Below are positions 45,783 through 55,240 of a stretch of DNA of 64,000 nt, one piece after another. Positions within the stretch are counted from its first letter, which is position 1; every line of letters starts with the position of its first letter. The stretch is from BOG-224 sp963783505. Lineage in GTDB: Bacteria > Acidobacteriota > Terriglobia > Bryobacterales > Bryobacteraceae. The notes under the pieces are model-generated. The model worked only from the letters and a program-made list of their open reading frames with translations. It was not told the DNA's origin and did no database searches. Position numbers and translations under genes: made by a program. Location: assembly GCA_963783505.1 (NCBI GenBank), contig CAWAOP010000049.1:1-64000 (forward strand), written 5' to 3'.

Positions 45783-47555
45783 GTGAATCGTACTCTCCCC
45801 CAAGTATTGGCCGAAACGGCGGCGCGTTTCGGCGACGCCGTGGCCCTGCGCCAGCCCCGCCCGGGGGCGGGGGGTTACGAAACGCTTTCCTGGAAACAAT
45901 ACCTCGCCGCGGCCACGGAAATAGCTGCTGGCTTGCGCGCGCTGGGCCTCGCCAGGGGCGATGTCGCCGCGCTGAACTCCGAAACCCGCATGGAGTTCTA
46001 TTTAGCCAACCTGGGCGCGCTCACGGCCGGATGCATCGCCATGGCGCTCTATCCCAGCTACCCGGCGCCGGATTTGGTCCGCATGATGGAGTCGGCGGGC
46101 GCCAAGGCAGCCTTTGTCGAAGAACCGTCCCAGTTGGAGGCCTTGCGGTCCGCACCGGTCCAACACTGGATACTCCTCACCGGCCGGGCCGAAGGCGCGA
46201 AGACTCTGGACGAGTTACGCGCGCTGGGCCGCGAAGCGTTGGTTCGGGATCCGGGCTTGGCCTCGAAGCTGAACGCGGAAACGCAACCGTCCGATCCCGC
46301 GGTCCTTTATCTTACGTCCGGGGCTACTGGCGAACCCAAGCTGGCGCTCGTAACTCACCACGCCATCGTCTCCAACATCGACATGGGCCCGGCCGTTCTC
46401 CCGCTCGGTCCGCACGACGCCAGCGTGGCGTTCCTTCCCTCGGCGCACATCGCCCAGCGCGTGGTGATGGAATATCTGGCCATCCGCTGCGGCATGCCCG
46501 TCACCTTCGCCGCCAGCCTGCTCCAGTTGCCGCAGGAAATCCGCCAGACCCGGCCGACGATTCTGCTGGCCCCGCCGCGCTTATGGGAGCGCATCTACTC
46601 GACGATTTGTACGGAGATCAACAAACGTCCGGCGGCCGTGCGCCAGGCGTTTTACGGCGCGCTCGGCATGGCGCTGGCCGCCGCGAACTACCGCCGCGAA
46701 GGACGGTCGGTCCCGTGGCGGCTTCGCGCGCCTCTGAAGCTCGCGGACATGATTCTCTTCCGTAAGGTGCGCGCCCGGTTCGGCGGCCGAATCCGGGTAG
46801 CCGCTTCCGGCGCGGCGCCGCTCGCCAAGAATCTGGCCGAGTTCTACGAAGCCATCGGCATGCCGCTCGTCGAAGGATACGGGCTAACCGAAGGGGGCGT
46901 GGCCACGCTCAATCCCATTGACGCTCCCCGCCCCGGCAGCATCGGCAAGCCGCTCCCGGGCGTCGAACTGCGCCTCTCTTCCGAAGGCGAACTCCTCATT
47001 CGCGGCGCAACCCTGTTCTCCGGGTACTGGAACGACCCGCAGGCCACCGCCGAGGTTCTGCGCGACGGATGGCTGCATACCGGCGATTTCGCCACTATTG
47101 ACCCTGATGGCTTCGTCACCATCACCGGCAGAAAGAAAGAGCTGATCGTTTCGTCCACCGGGAAGAAGATTCACCCCGCGCGCGTGGAAAACCTGTTCAA
47201 GATGGAGCCGCTCATCAGCCAGGCGCTGCTCGTGGGCGACGGCCGTCCCTATCTGACCGCGCTCTTTACCGTAAACACCGCTACGGCCGAAGCGCTGAAG
47301 GGGATGGACGAGTGGAAAGGAAAGCCGGGGGCGGAAATCGCCAAGGCGCCGCCGGTGTTTGCGGAAATCCGTAAGGCGGTGGCGCGCGCCAACCGGTACC
47401 TGGCTCCCTTCGAGCAGGTACGGCGATTCCGCATTCTCCCGCGCGAGTTTTCCATTGGTGAAGGCGAGCTCACGGCCACCATGAAAGTGCGCCGTTCGCG
47501 CGCGCTCGAGAACTTCAAAGCCCACATCGAAGAGCTGTACGCCGGGCGGGAGTAA
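45783..47555 (+). CDS. Long-chain acyl-CoA synthetase (AMP-forming)
   Basis: The 590-residue enzyme activates fatty acids to acyl-CoA through an acyl-AMP intermediate. The P-loop is YLTSGATGEPK, the A5 motif is VEGYGLTEGG, the A7/A8 motifs are GWLHTGDFATIDPDG and ITGRKKELIVSSTGKKIHPA, and the C-terminal lysine region is FSIGEGELTATMKVRR. The reading frame begins with TTG 45774 or GTG 45783; the GTG is preferred. The order resembles FadD15/long-chain ligases. No fatty-acid genes are adjacent. Confidence 0.92.
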   Translation: MNRTLPQVLAETAARFGDAVALRQPRPGAGGYETLSWKQYLAAATEIAAGLRALGLARGDVAALNSETRMEFYLANLGALTAGCIAMALYPSYPAPDLVRMMESAGAKAAFVEEPSQLEALRSAPVQHWILLTGRAEGAKTLDELRALGREALVRDPGLASKLNAETQPSDPAVLYLTSGATGEPKLALVTHHAIVSNIDMGPAVLPLGPHDASVAFLPSAHIAQRVVMEYLAIRCGMPVTFAASLLQLPQEIRQTRPTILLAPPRLWERIYSTICTEINKRPAAVRQAFYGALGMALAAANYRREGRSVPWRLRAPLKLADMILFRKVRARFGGRIRVAASGAAPLAKNLAEFYEAIGMPLVEGYGLTEGGVATLNPIDAPRPGSIGKPLPGVELRLSSEGELLIRGATLFSGYWNDPQATAEVLRDGWLHTGDFATIDPDGFVTITGRKKELIVSSTGKKIHPARVENLFKMEPLISQALLVGDGRPYLTALFTVNTATAEALKGMDEWKGKPGAEIAKAPPVFAEIRKAVARANRYLAPFEQVRRFRILPREFSIGEGELTATMKVRRSRALENFKAHIEELYAGRE

Positions 47556-47579
47556 CGCCCGCTCCCAGGCGGCGGCGAC

Positions 47580-47687
47580 GATCCGAGCCGCGACCGTGAG
47601 AGCGGAGGGCCTTTACGCCGGTTGGGAGTAAGCCGCACTTCCGGCGCCGCCCCGATCCGAGCCGCGACCGTCAGGGAGCGGAGGGCC
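47580..47687 (+). repeat. Two direct copies of the ATCCGAGCCGCGAC repeat
   Basis: Copies at 47580-47610 and 47653-47687 share GATCCGAGCCGCGACCGT, then a short variable part, then GAGCGGAGGGC. A third, more diverged copy lies at 42987-43014 after groEL. All three are just downstream of genes. This is the only structure seen in the 323-bp gap before the tRNA. Confidence 0.65.
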
Positions 47688-47878
47688 GCCCAGCGCGGCG
47701 GCGTTCCGTCAAACGAAAGCAATATGTGAGGCCGTACCAGCCCCGCCATCAGCGTAAGACCAGCCTCCGATCATGCTAAAGTCAGGGAAGCGAAGGCGCG
47801 CGGTACGTTCTGTCCGACTCAACAGTGCGTAGCGCGCCCGGCCCTTCAGCCGCAGCATCGGAAGCCCCACACAGGATC

Positions 47879-47955
47879 GGGCGGTTAGCTCAGCCGGTTA
47901 GAGCGCCTGCCTTACAAGCAGGAGGTCCGCGGTTCGAGCCCGCGACCGCCCACCA
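47879..47955 (+). tRNA. tRNA-Val (anticodon TAC)
   Basis: GGGCGGT pairs with ACCGCCC in the acceptor stem. The D-arm is GCTCAGCCGGTTAGAGC, the anticodon stem-loop is CCTGC-CTTACAA-GCAGG with anticodon TAC, and the T-arm has GGTTCGAGCCC. The discriminator A is followed by an encoded CCA (47953-47955). It sits immediately before the NYN/restriction-modification region. Confidence 0.97.
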
Positions 47956-47972
47956 TTCAATGCCACACTCTC

Positions 47973-48590
47973 TCAGCACCAGGTCGATGGACGCCGCAGA
48001 ACAAACCCATCTCCCCGCCGAACTGTCTCGGGCATATGGGAAGAAGCCAAGCTCGACTTCTTAATGTCGATAACACCGTGCGCCAACTGCCTGAGTAGTT
48101 TGGATTTCCTGTTCGGGGGAAAAGCCACCAACACGCGTTTCCTCGGGAATAGAACCGCAGCCTTTGAAACCGGAGCCGCCAGATCGCTGTCGGCGGAGAT
48201 CAGCAAGGCCACATCGAAGTCGTCGTGGAATGCGTCAACCAGCAACTCGCAGGCGATGTTGACGTCGGTCATCTTCTCGCTATGCGAGGAATACTCGTGC
48301 CCGCACGCCCTGCATGTCCTGGCGCTGCGCTAGTAGTGTCCATAGTGAATGCGCAGATCGGGGCGATGCGCCTGGAGCGCCTCCAAGTAGGCCGTTTGAC
48401 GCGCTACTTTGTCGGGGGGATCGGAGACGCGAGAGGTGAAGTAGTTCGTTCTGGTCAAAGTCTGGGTCCGCGGATTGACGATGCCCGACGCCAAGGCGGG
48501 GACGTCGAGCCATAAGTACCGCTCGAGGGCAGCGCTTTTCAAGCCAAAGTACAGGTTAAAGCCGTCCACGTAAGCTATAACCCGTTCCAT
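47973..48590 (-). pseudogene. NYN-domain (LabA/DUF88-like) nuclease gene with an in-frame amber codon
   Basis: One continuous frame of 205 codons is broken only by TAG at 48330-48332. The first part reads VIAYVDGFNLYFGL and ends LRIHYGHY; after the TAG it reads RSARTCRACGHEYSSHSEKM, TDVNIACELLVDAF and VALLISADSDLAAPV, ending with a typical C-terminus. This is the NYN PIN-like ribonuclease family, with acidic residues Asp9 and the DSD motif, and a Cys pair (CRAC). A leucine is normal at the amber position (GHYL), so one or two substitutions explain the stop. It follows the hsdM remnant on the same strand. Confidence 0.8.
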
Positions 48591-48656
48591 ATGAAAACTT
48601 TAGCCTCTGGCTTGAAAATCCTCGGTGGAAGTGTCATACTAACATCTCGAACAGCC

Positions 48657-48711
48657 CCGCGGATCGCATCCGCGGCCAGACGCCCTCGGCAACGGGGGCG
48701 TTTCCCTTTTA
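48657..48711 (+). terminator. Two tandem hairpins, the second followed by a T-rich tract
   Basis: CCGCGGAT-CGC-ATCCGCGG (48657-48675) is a perfect 8-bp hairpin. It is followed by ACGCCC...GGGCGT (48680-48701) and TTTCCCTTTT. The second looks like an intrinsic terminator for plus-strand transcription. On the minus strand the pair would be a structured leader before the NYN gene. Confidence 0.5.
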
Positions 48712-48812
48712 GGGACCCTCGGCTGGTCTGATGTGCGGAATCCCGCTCTCCTCGTTTGGGCCAATTGCCATCGGCTTATTGATCCCAAGCAGACTACCCG
48801 GATCGCAGCCAG

Positions 48813-49949
48813 CTACTTCCGAAGCTCCGCCACCAGCGCCGCGATCTCCTTCTGCTTCGCTTCGATGATGTCCAGCAGTTCGGTGGGTGTGCGCGTGTCT
48901 TCTACCGATTTGGCGTTCGGGTTTACGGCTTTCAGGTCGAAGTTCCGGCCTTCGATCTGGTCGCGGGTGACGGTCCAGCTTCTCTCGCTGTCTTCGCGAT
49001 CGGGCAGGCGGCGGAAGAAGTCGTCGAACCGCTCCAGCAGGAACGGCGTCTTCTTGCCGACTTTGATATCGGACAGGTCGTAGTACCAGACTTTCTCGGT
49101 CGGGCCGCCTCGGGTGAAGAACAGCAGGTTGGTCTTCACTCCGGCGCCGGCGGCCGTGAACACGCCTCCGGGCATGGACACGATGCACCACAGGTCGCAA
49201 TCGTTCAGCAGCTTCTTCTTAGTTTGGGCGAAGGCCGTCTCGTTGGTTCGGAACAGCACGCCTTCATCGAGCACGATTCCGCACCGGCCGCCGGGCTTCA
49301 GGCTGTCGATAACGTGCTGCAAAAAGAGCACCTGTGTGGCCCCGGTTTTGTACGCGAACCGCGTCTGCGCGTCTTTGCCTTCTTTGCCTCCGAAGGGCGG
49401 ATTGGTCAAGGCCACGTCGTAAAGCGGCGGCGCGTCCTGAAACAGGCCGCCGTACAGTTCCTGCCCGGTGAGCGTGTTGCCGTGCCACAGGTTTGGTTGG
49501 TCGATGCCGTGCAGCACCAGGTTGGCCAGCGCGATGGGGTAAACCAGGTTCTCTTTCTCCCGGCCGTAGAACGTGCGCTCGCGGAGCAGTTCGAGTTGGT
49601 CGCCGGTGGCGTCGTCGCCCAGCTTGCTTCGCATGTGTTCGAAGCTCTGCGCCAGAAAACCGCCCGTGCCGCAGCCGGGGTCGTAGACCGTCTCCCCCGC
49701 GGAGGGGTCCACCACGCGGACCATAGCCCGGATGATCTCGCGCGGCGTGAAGAACTGCCCGCCGTCGTTGCCCTTCTCGCCCATCTTCAGCAGTAGGCCC
49801 TCGTACACCTGCGAGAGCGTGAAGACGTGCGTGGGGTCGACGCTTTCATTGCTGATTTCGTGAACTTTGTCGAGCACGTCGAGCAGGGGGCCGCACGATG
49901 GAGCCAGCGGCGTCAATTGAGACGCGCATGATTGCCAGCCTTTCGACAC
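48813..49949 (-). pseudogene. hsdM: Type I restriction-modification methyltransferase HsdM, 5'-truncated
   Basis: The 378-residue frame keeps the catalytic part of HsdM: LSQVYEGLLLKMGEKGNDGG, QFFTPREIIRAMV, the SAM-binding motif DPGCGTGGFLAQ, the adenine-methyltransferase motif NPPFGGKEG, and the C-terminal RNFDLKAVNPN. The N-terminal helical HsdM_N domain (about 100-150 residues) is absent; upstream DNA at 49950-50149 does not encode it in any frame I checked. No hsdS follows. An N6-adenine methyltransferase needs HsdS for target recognition, so this is probably a non-functional remnant. Confidence 0.8.
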
Positions 49950-50149
49950 GCATGGGTTAGGGAGCCTCTACCCGCCAAGCGGCCGTGTGCCTGGGTAGCA
50001 TCTCCCATGGCGTGATGGCCGTTCCCGGGTGTAATACTCCGAATGGCCGTTTGGACTCACCCTCGGCTGGATGCCGATCTGCAAGATAATCTCCGTGGAC
50101 CGCAGCCCGCCCCAGACGGATAAGTGATATTCTCAGTCTTCTCATTAAT

Positions 50150-53100
50150 ATGCCTCAGCCAACCGCTCCCCAGGAGGTTGTCGATCTTGTCGAGCGATTT
50201 GATCGAAATCAGGGCGCGTACCGATCCGACGCCTACAACGAAACGAGGGTCCGCCGCGAGTTCATCGATCCGTTCTTCAGCGCGCTTGGATGGGACGTAG
50301 ACAACCAATCGGGGGCCGCGGAAGCCTACAAGGATGTGATCCATGAGGATTCCATCAAGGTCGGAGGTGCAACAAAGGCGCCTGACTACTGCTTCCGTGT
50401 CGGGGGCACGCGCAAGTTCTTCGTCGAAGCCAAGAGACCCGCTGTCAACGTAAAGCAGGATTCCGCCTCCGCGTTTCAACTCCGGCGCTACGCTTGGTCC
50501 TCCAAGCTGCCTCTGAGTGTACTGACCAATTTCCGCGAGTTTGCGGTCTATGACTGTCGGATACGGCCGGACCAGCACGATCCCGCGGCGACAGGTAGAA
50601 TTCTTTACTCGCCGTTCACCGACTACGTGCCGAAGTGGGCGGAGATCGCCGGAGTCTTTTCCAAAGACGCTGTTTACAAGGGATTCTTCGACAAGCATAT
50701 TGAGGCTACCCGTGGAAAGAGGGGGACTGCGGAGGTCGATGACGCCTTCTTGGGCGAGATTGAATCTTGGAGAGAAGCGCTTGCACGCAACATCGCGTTG
50801 CGCAACGCGAGACTCGATTCCCGAGATACCAACTTCGCGGTCCAACGACTGATCGACCGAATCATCTTCTTGAGAATCTGCGAGGACCGTGGCATCGAGC
50901 CCTACGAGCGGCTCAAGGGCTTGGCTTCGCAGAACCGCGTCTATGAGAAGCTTTGCGTGCTCTTCAAGGAAGCCGACGAACGGTACAACTCGGGTCTGTT
51001 TCACTTCTATCCGGATCCGGAGCGCTTGGAAACGCCCGATAGCGTCTCGCTGAAATTGCGAGTGGACGATCAAGCCCTCGCGGAAATCATTCGAAATCTG
51101 TACTATCCGGACAGTCCGTATGAATTCGCGGTTCTTCCCGCGGACATTCTCGGTCAGGTGTACGAGCAGTTCTTAGGAAAAGTGATCCGGCTGACCGCCG
51201 GCCACCAAGCCAGGATTGAGGACAAACCGGAGGTTAAGAAAGCCGGCGGGGTCTACTACACGCCCACCTATGTTGTCGATTTCATCGTTGACCAGACCGT
51301 TGGTGGGCTGCTGGAAGGCAAGAGCATCAAGGAAGCCTCCAAGGTCAAGATCGTGGACCCGGCATGCGGGTCCGGGTCCTTTCTCTTGGGGGCCTACCAG
51401 TACCTTATCGATTGGCACCGGCAGCAATACGAGAAAGACGACCCCGAAAAGCACAAGAAAGTCCTATATCAAGGGCCGGGGGGAGCCTGGCGCCTGACCG
51501 CCTCGGAGCGAAGGCGTATTCTGCTCAACGGCATTTTCGGCGTCGATATCGACAATCAGGCCGTTGAAGTGACCAAGCTGTCGCTCCTCCTGAAGGTCCT
51601 GGAGGGCGAAACGGAGCAGAGTCTTTCGGCGCAGCTTCGCATGTTCCACGAGAGGGCTTTGCCCGACTTGGGCAGCAATATCAAATGCGGAAACTCGCTT
51701 GTGGGGTCCGACTATCCACTTGGCCAGCAGATGGGCCTACTTGATGAAGACGCGATGTATCGGATTAACGCCTTCGACTGGGCTGGCGAGGACGGCTTCC
51801 CCGACATTATGCGCGGGGGCGGGTTCGACGTTGTGATCGGAAACCCACCCTATGTCCGTCAGGAGTCTCTCTCCGAAGTCAAAGACTACATGCAGGCCCA
51901 CTACAAGTCCTACCAGAGCACTGCGGACCTGTACGTTTATTTCATGGAGAAGGCGCTGAGGCTTCTCCGCAAGGGCGGATCGTTCAGTTTCATCGTGTCG
52001 AGCAGCTTCCTGAAGACCGCATATGCCGGCCGTCTTCGCGAGTTCATGAGTCAGAATGCCGCGGTGATCAGGATTGTGGATTTCGGCGGTCTATCGTTGT
52101 TTGCAAAGGCCAAGGACGTCTACGTCAGCATCCCTCTGCTGCGAAAGGCAGCTCAGCCCGACAAGGTGTCTGTGTGCCAGGTGGAATCGGTGGACCACGT
52201 TGACCTTCGAACCTATGTGCCCAAGCAAGAATATGCTATTCCGGCGGCCCGGCTGGTATCGGGGGCTTGGTCCCTTGAGCCGGAACGCGAGCGCGCGGTA
52301 TTCAGAAAAATTGCCAAGGCTGGCGTGCCACTCGAGAAGTATGTCGCGGCGCGCATTTTCTACGGGATCAAAACTGGGCTTAATGAAGCCTTCGAGATCA
52401 CCGGCGCCGAGCGAAAGCGTTTGACCCGGGAGGCTCCCGGTTGCGCGGATCTAATCAAGCCGTTCCTTGGCGGCCAGGACATTCGGCGCTACGCCATTCG
52501 TGACACGGGCCGCTTTCTGATCGTTATTCCTTCCGGGTGGACCCGGCAGCAGATGGGAGGCTCCGCGCGTTCGGAGCGTGAAGCCTGGATCTGGCTCACC
52601 AAATCGCATTCAGCGATGGCGCGCCATCTGGAATCATTCTCGGACGCCTTGAGAAAGAGGCAGGACAAGGGTGAGTTCTGGTGGGAACTGCGTCCCTGCG
52701 ACTACTACGATGTGCTGAGCCGAGCCAAGATTGTATACCCCGATATTGCGAAAGGGCCCCGCTTCTACCTTGACACCGCAGGGACGTTCATCTCCAATAC
52801 CGCATATTGCCTGGGCAGCGACGACCCCTATCTCTTGGGCATTCTCAATAGCAAGCTCTTCTGGTTCGTGATTGGCAAACTGAGCATTCCCTTTGGTACT
52901 CGGGCAGGTGAATTCCGCTACAGGCTCATCTACCAGTACATGGCGAAGGCGCCCATTCGTACGATTAACGCCGAAAGTTCCGATGACCGGCGCGCTCATG
53001 ACCGCCTGGTGGCGCTTGTTCGGAGAATGCTCGCGTTGAACCGACAGCTCGGTGACGCCAACAGCCCGCCGGCCAGGACCCCAATCGAGCGCCAGATAGC

Positions 53101-53203
53101 CGCTGCCGATGCGGAGATTGATCGATTAGTGTTTGAGCTTTACGGGCTCACCGAAGAGGAGATGAAGGTCGCGAGCGGCGGAACCTCGCTGGTGTCTGGG
53201 TGA
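50150..53203 (+). CDS. Type IIG-like restriction-modification enzyme (Eco57I family, fused nuclease-methyltransferase)
   Basis: The 1017-residue protein combines all functions in one chain. The N-terminus has a PD-(D/E)XK nuclease core, Asp79 (APDYCFRVGG) with Glu93-x-Lys95 (FFVEAKRP). A helical linker follows, then an N6-adenine methyltransferase domain with SAM motif I at Asp403 (DPACGSGSFLLGAY) and catalytic motif IV Asn565-Pro-Pro-Tyr568 (IGNPPYVRQE). The C-terminal 350 residues form a TaqI_C-like specificity region (GIKTGLNEAFEI, GQDIRRY). It needs no partner subunits. It lies opposite in strand to, and between, the hsdM and hsdR remnants. Recognition sequence unknown. Confidence 0.92.
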   Translation: MPQPTAPQEVVDLVERFDRNQGAYRSDAYNETRVRREFIDPFFSALGWDVDNQSGAAEAYKDVIHEDSIKVGGATKAPDYCFRVGGTRKFFVEAKRPAVNVKQDSASAFQLRRYAWSSKLPLSVLTNFREFAVYDCRIRPDQHDPAATGRILYSPFTDYVPKWAEIAGVFSKDAVYKGFFDKHIEATRGKRGTAEVDDAFLGEIESWREALARNIALRNARLDSRDTNFAVQRLIDRIIFLRICEDRGIEPYERLKGLASQNRVYEKLCVLFKEADERYNSGLFHFYPDPERLETPDSVSLKLRVDDQALAEIIRNLYYPDSPYEFAVLPADILGQVYEQFLGKVIRLTAGHQARIEDKPEVKKAGGVYYTPTYVVDFIVDQTVGGLLEGKSIKEASKVKIVDPACGSGSFLLGAYQYLIDWHRQQYEKDDPEKHKKVLYQGPGGAWRLTASERRRILLNGIFGVDIDNQAVEVTKLSLLLKVLEGETEQSLSAQLRMFHERALPDLGSNIKCGNSLVGSDYPLGQQMGLLDEDAMYRINAFDWAGEDGFPDIMRGGGFDVVIGNPPYVRQESLSEVKDYMQAHYKSYQSTADLYVYFMEKALRLLRKGGSFSFIVSSSFLKTAYAGRLREFMSQNAAVIRIVDFGGLSLFAKAKDVYVSIPLLRKAAQPDKVSVCQVESVDHVDLRTYVPKQEYAIPAARLVSGAWSLEPERERAVFRKIAKAGVPLEKYVAARIFYGIKTGLNEAFEITGAERKRLTREAPGCADLIKPFLGGQDIRRYAIRDTGRFLIVIPSGWTRQQMGGSARSEREAWIWLTKSHSAMARHLESFSDALRKRQDKGEFWWELRPCDYYDVLSRAKIVYPDIAKGPRFYLDTAGTFISNTAYCLGSDDPYLLGILNSKLFWFVIGKLSIPFGTRAGEFRYRLIYQYMAKAPIRTINAESSDDRRAHDRLVALVRRMLALNRQLGDANSPPARTPIERQIAAADAEIDRLVFELYGLTEEEMKVASGGTSLVSG

Positions 53204-53329
53204 GTACGAACCTGACGCTGCTGGGGACGTGACAGCGCCCATCGTGGTGATCGGACAAATGGAGGCCTTGCCAGGAACTACCAAGCAGGCGGAGCGCCGG
53301 GACCCGGTGGGTTACGACGACGCGCTCGC

Positions 53330-53531
53330 TGCCATCGATAATGTCGATGGTCCCGGCCGTCTCCTCGCGGCGGATCAGGTCTTCGGTCCACCCGCGGCCA
53401 TGTAACGCCGGATCGATGAGTTTGGCTCTGGTATCGGCTTCGCTGAGAGGCACTGCGTCTCCCGCACCAAGAAACAAACGTACCAGCTTAATCGTTCGGG
53501 CGCTAGGGCTGGCGTCCCTCACAGGCGTCAC
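53330..53531 (-). pseudogene. hsdR: N-terminal remnant of type I restriction endonuclease HsdR
   Basis: Within a minus-strand frame, the stretch SEADTRAKLIDPALHGRGWT followed by EDLIRREETAGTIDIIDG matches the extreme N-terminus of HsdR/type I R subunits. Similarity stops there, near 53330; the remaining residues of the frame (to 53148) are unrelated and overlap the 3' end of the type IIG gene. The nuclease and translocase domains (more than 900 residues) are missing. Together with the truncated hsdM it marks a dismantled type I locus. Confidence 0.72.
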
Positions 53532-53683
53532 AAGGGTGGCTTAAGCGGTGGAACAACCCATTTCAGGCGGCTAAGGCGGCGAGGACGCACTGAAAACACG
53601 AGTGCATAGGGAGTTTCCCTCCCAACCGTGGCGGGAGTCTGGCGCGCCGGGGCCGGCAGCATGCCAGGCGCCCCTTTGCGCGG

Positions 53684-55229
53684 TCATGGCATTGTTGCCG
53701 TTTGAGATGGGAGCAGGCTGGGAATCTGTTCGCCTGCGTGGCCCAGCGCACGGGCCAGACTCAATTTGCCCAGATTGTGGGCGAACACGCTATCGATCAA
53801 GTCCAACTGCGCGCTGGCCACCGTTTCTTGCGCTTGTACCACCTCGACCGTGTTGATCACGCCGGCTTCCATGCGCGCGCGGGCCATCTCCAGCGTCTCC
53901 TGGGCAACCTGTAGATTCTTGCGCGCGACCTCGACTTGTCCGGCCGCCGCTTCCAGATCGAGGCAGGCCTGGCGGACTTCGGCTTCGATCTGCCCGCGAG
54001 CGTCTTCCAATTCGGCCTGGCGCTGCGTCAGCGTCGCTTCGGCCTGCGCCACGTCGCCCGCCGCGCGCCCGCCTTGCCACACCGGAATACTGACCGTGCC
54101 GGCCACCGCGAAAGCTCCGTGCGATTGCGCCGGGTTGACGCCGATCGCTTCGTAGTAGCCACTCACCGCAACCGACGGCAGCCGCTCGGCCCGCGCAGCC
54201 GACAGAGCCTTCGCGGCCGCCTCCACCTGGGATTGCGCGGCTTTGAGATCGGCGCGCCGCTGTTCGGCCTGGGCCACGGCGGCCTCCACGCTCTGGAGCG
54301 GCGCCGGGCTGAACGGGAAACGGTCCGTTAGCCGATAGCCGTCATTGGGCGGGAGGCCGGTGAGCCGCGCCAGATTGATCTTCTGCTTGGCGAGATCGTT
54401 GCGCAGGGTAATGACCCGCTGTTGCTGGGTGAGCGTTCGCACCTGGCTCTGGTCGACGTTGAGCCGCCCCAGCACGCCCTCGCCGTGTTGTTCGGTGGAT
54501 TGATGAAAGAGCGCATTGGCGGTGTCGAGCTGGGCTTGCGCGGCGTCCACGCGGGCTTGCGCTGCCAGCGCCTGCAAATATGCGCCGCCTACCGCCAGAG
54601 CGATCAGGTCGCGGGCATCCTCCAGGCTGTATTGGCTGGCGTGGGAGGTCGCTTTGGCGGCGCGGTAGTTGTTAAGCGCGGTCAGGTTCGCCACGCTTTG
54701 GCTGAGGCTCGCCTGAAGAGCGAAGTAGTTGAACGGGCCCACGATCATGGGAAAGTGGAAGCCGGGCACGGGCAGGGCGATGCGCAGTCCCATCGCCGCC
54801 AGGTCGGTTTGCTCCACGGTTTCGCTCAAACTGCCGTTGATGTTCGGCAAGAGGGCGCTGCGCGCCACCGTCACCTGCGCTCCGGTTTGACGGACCGCCT
54901 GCGCCATCCCTACCGCGCCCAGGTTGTAGGCCAGGCCGCGCCGCAGCGCCTCCTCGAGCGACAGCTTGCCGGAAAAAGGAATAGCACGGCGTGCTGCGCG
55001 CGCTGCCGCTATAAGGCCCGGAAATCTGCACGCTGGGGTTCAGGGCGTTGACGCTGGCCGTGGTCCCCGCGACGGGCTGTTCTACCGCGCTGGCCGAACC
55101 GCCCTGGGAGTTGCGCCCCGAGGCCGGCAACACCGCCGCCGGCGATCCCCCGCCGGACGAAGTTTGTGCGAAAGCGCTGCCTACGCCCGTCAGGAACGTC
55201 AAAAGCGCAATGCGGCCCAATGATTTCAT
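53684..55229 (-). CDS. TolC-family outer-membrane efflux protein, frameshifted
   Basis: From ATG 55229 a signal peptide (MKSLGRIALLTFLTGVGSAF) leads into a Ser/Gly linker and NALNPSVQISGPYSGS. A frameshift near 55005 follows, after which SGKLSLEEALRRGLAYNLGA and about 410 residues of TolC repeats continue (LEDARDLIALAVGGAYLQAL, SQVRTLTQQQRVITLRNDLA, VGVNPAQ-like hairpins). The product of about 514 residues would form the outer-membrane channel of the efflux system encoded upstream (HlyD, ABC ATPase, permease). It is the last gene of that operon. Confidence 0.87.
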
Positions 55230-55240
55230 GGCATCTCTCG

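Noticed and set aside
47879..53700. Possible tRNA-anchored genomic island from tRNA-Val to the end of the hsdR remnant
   Set aside because: I looked for a repeat of the tRNA 3' end (GGTTCGAGCCCGCGACC) near 53.2-53.7 kb and found none, and there is no integrase.
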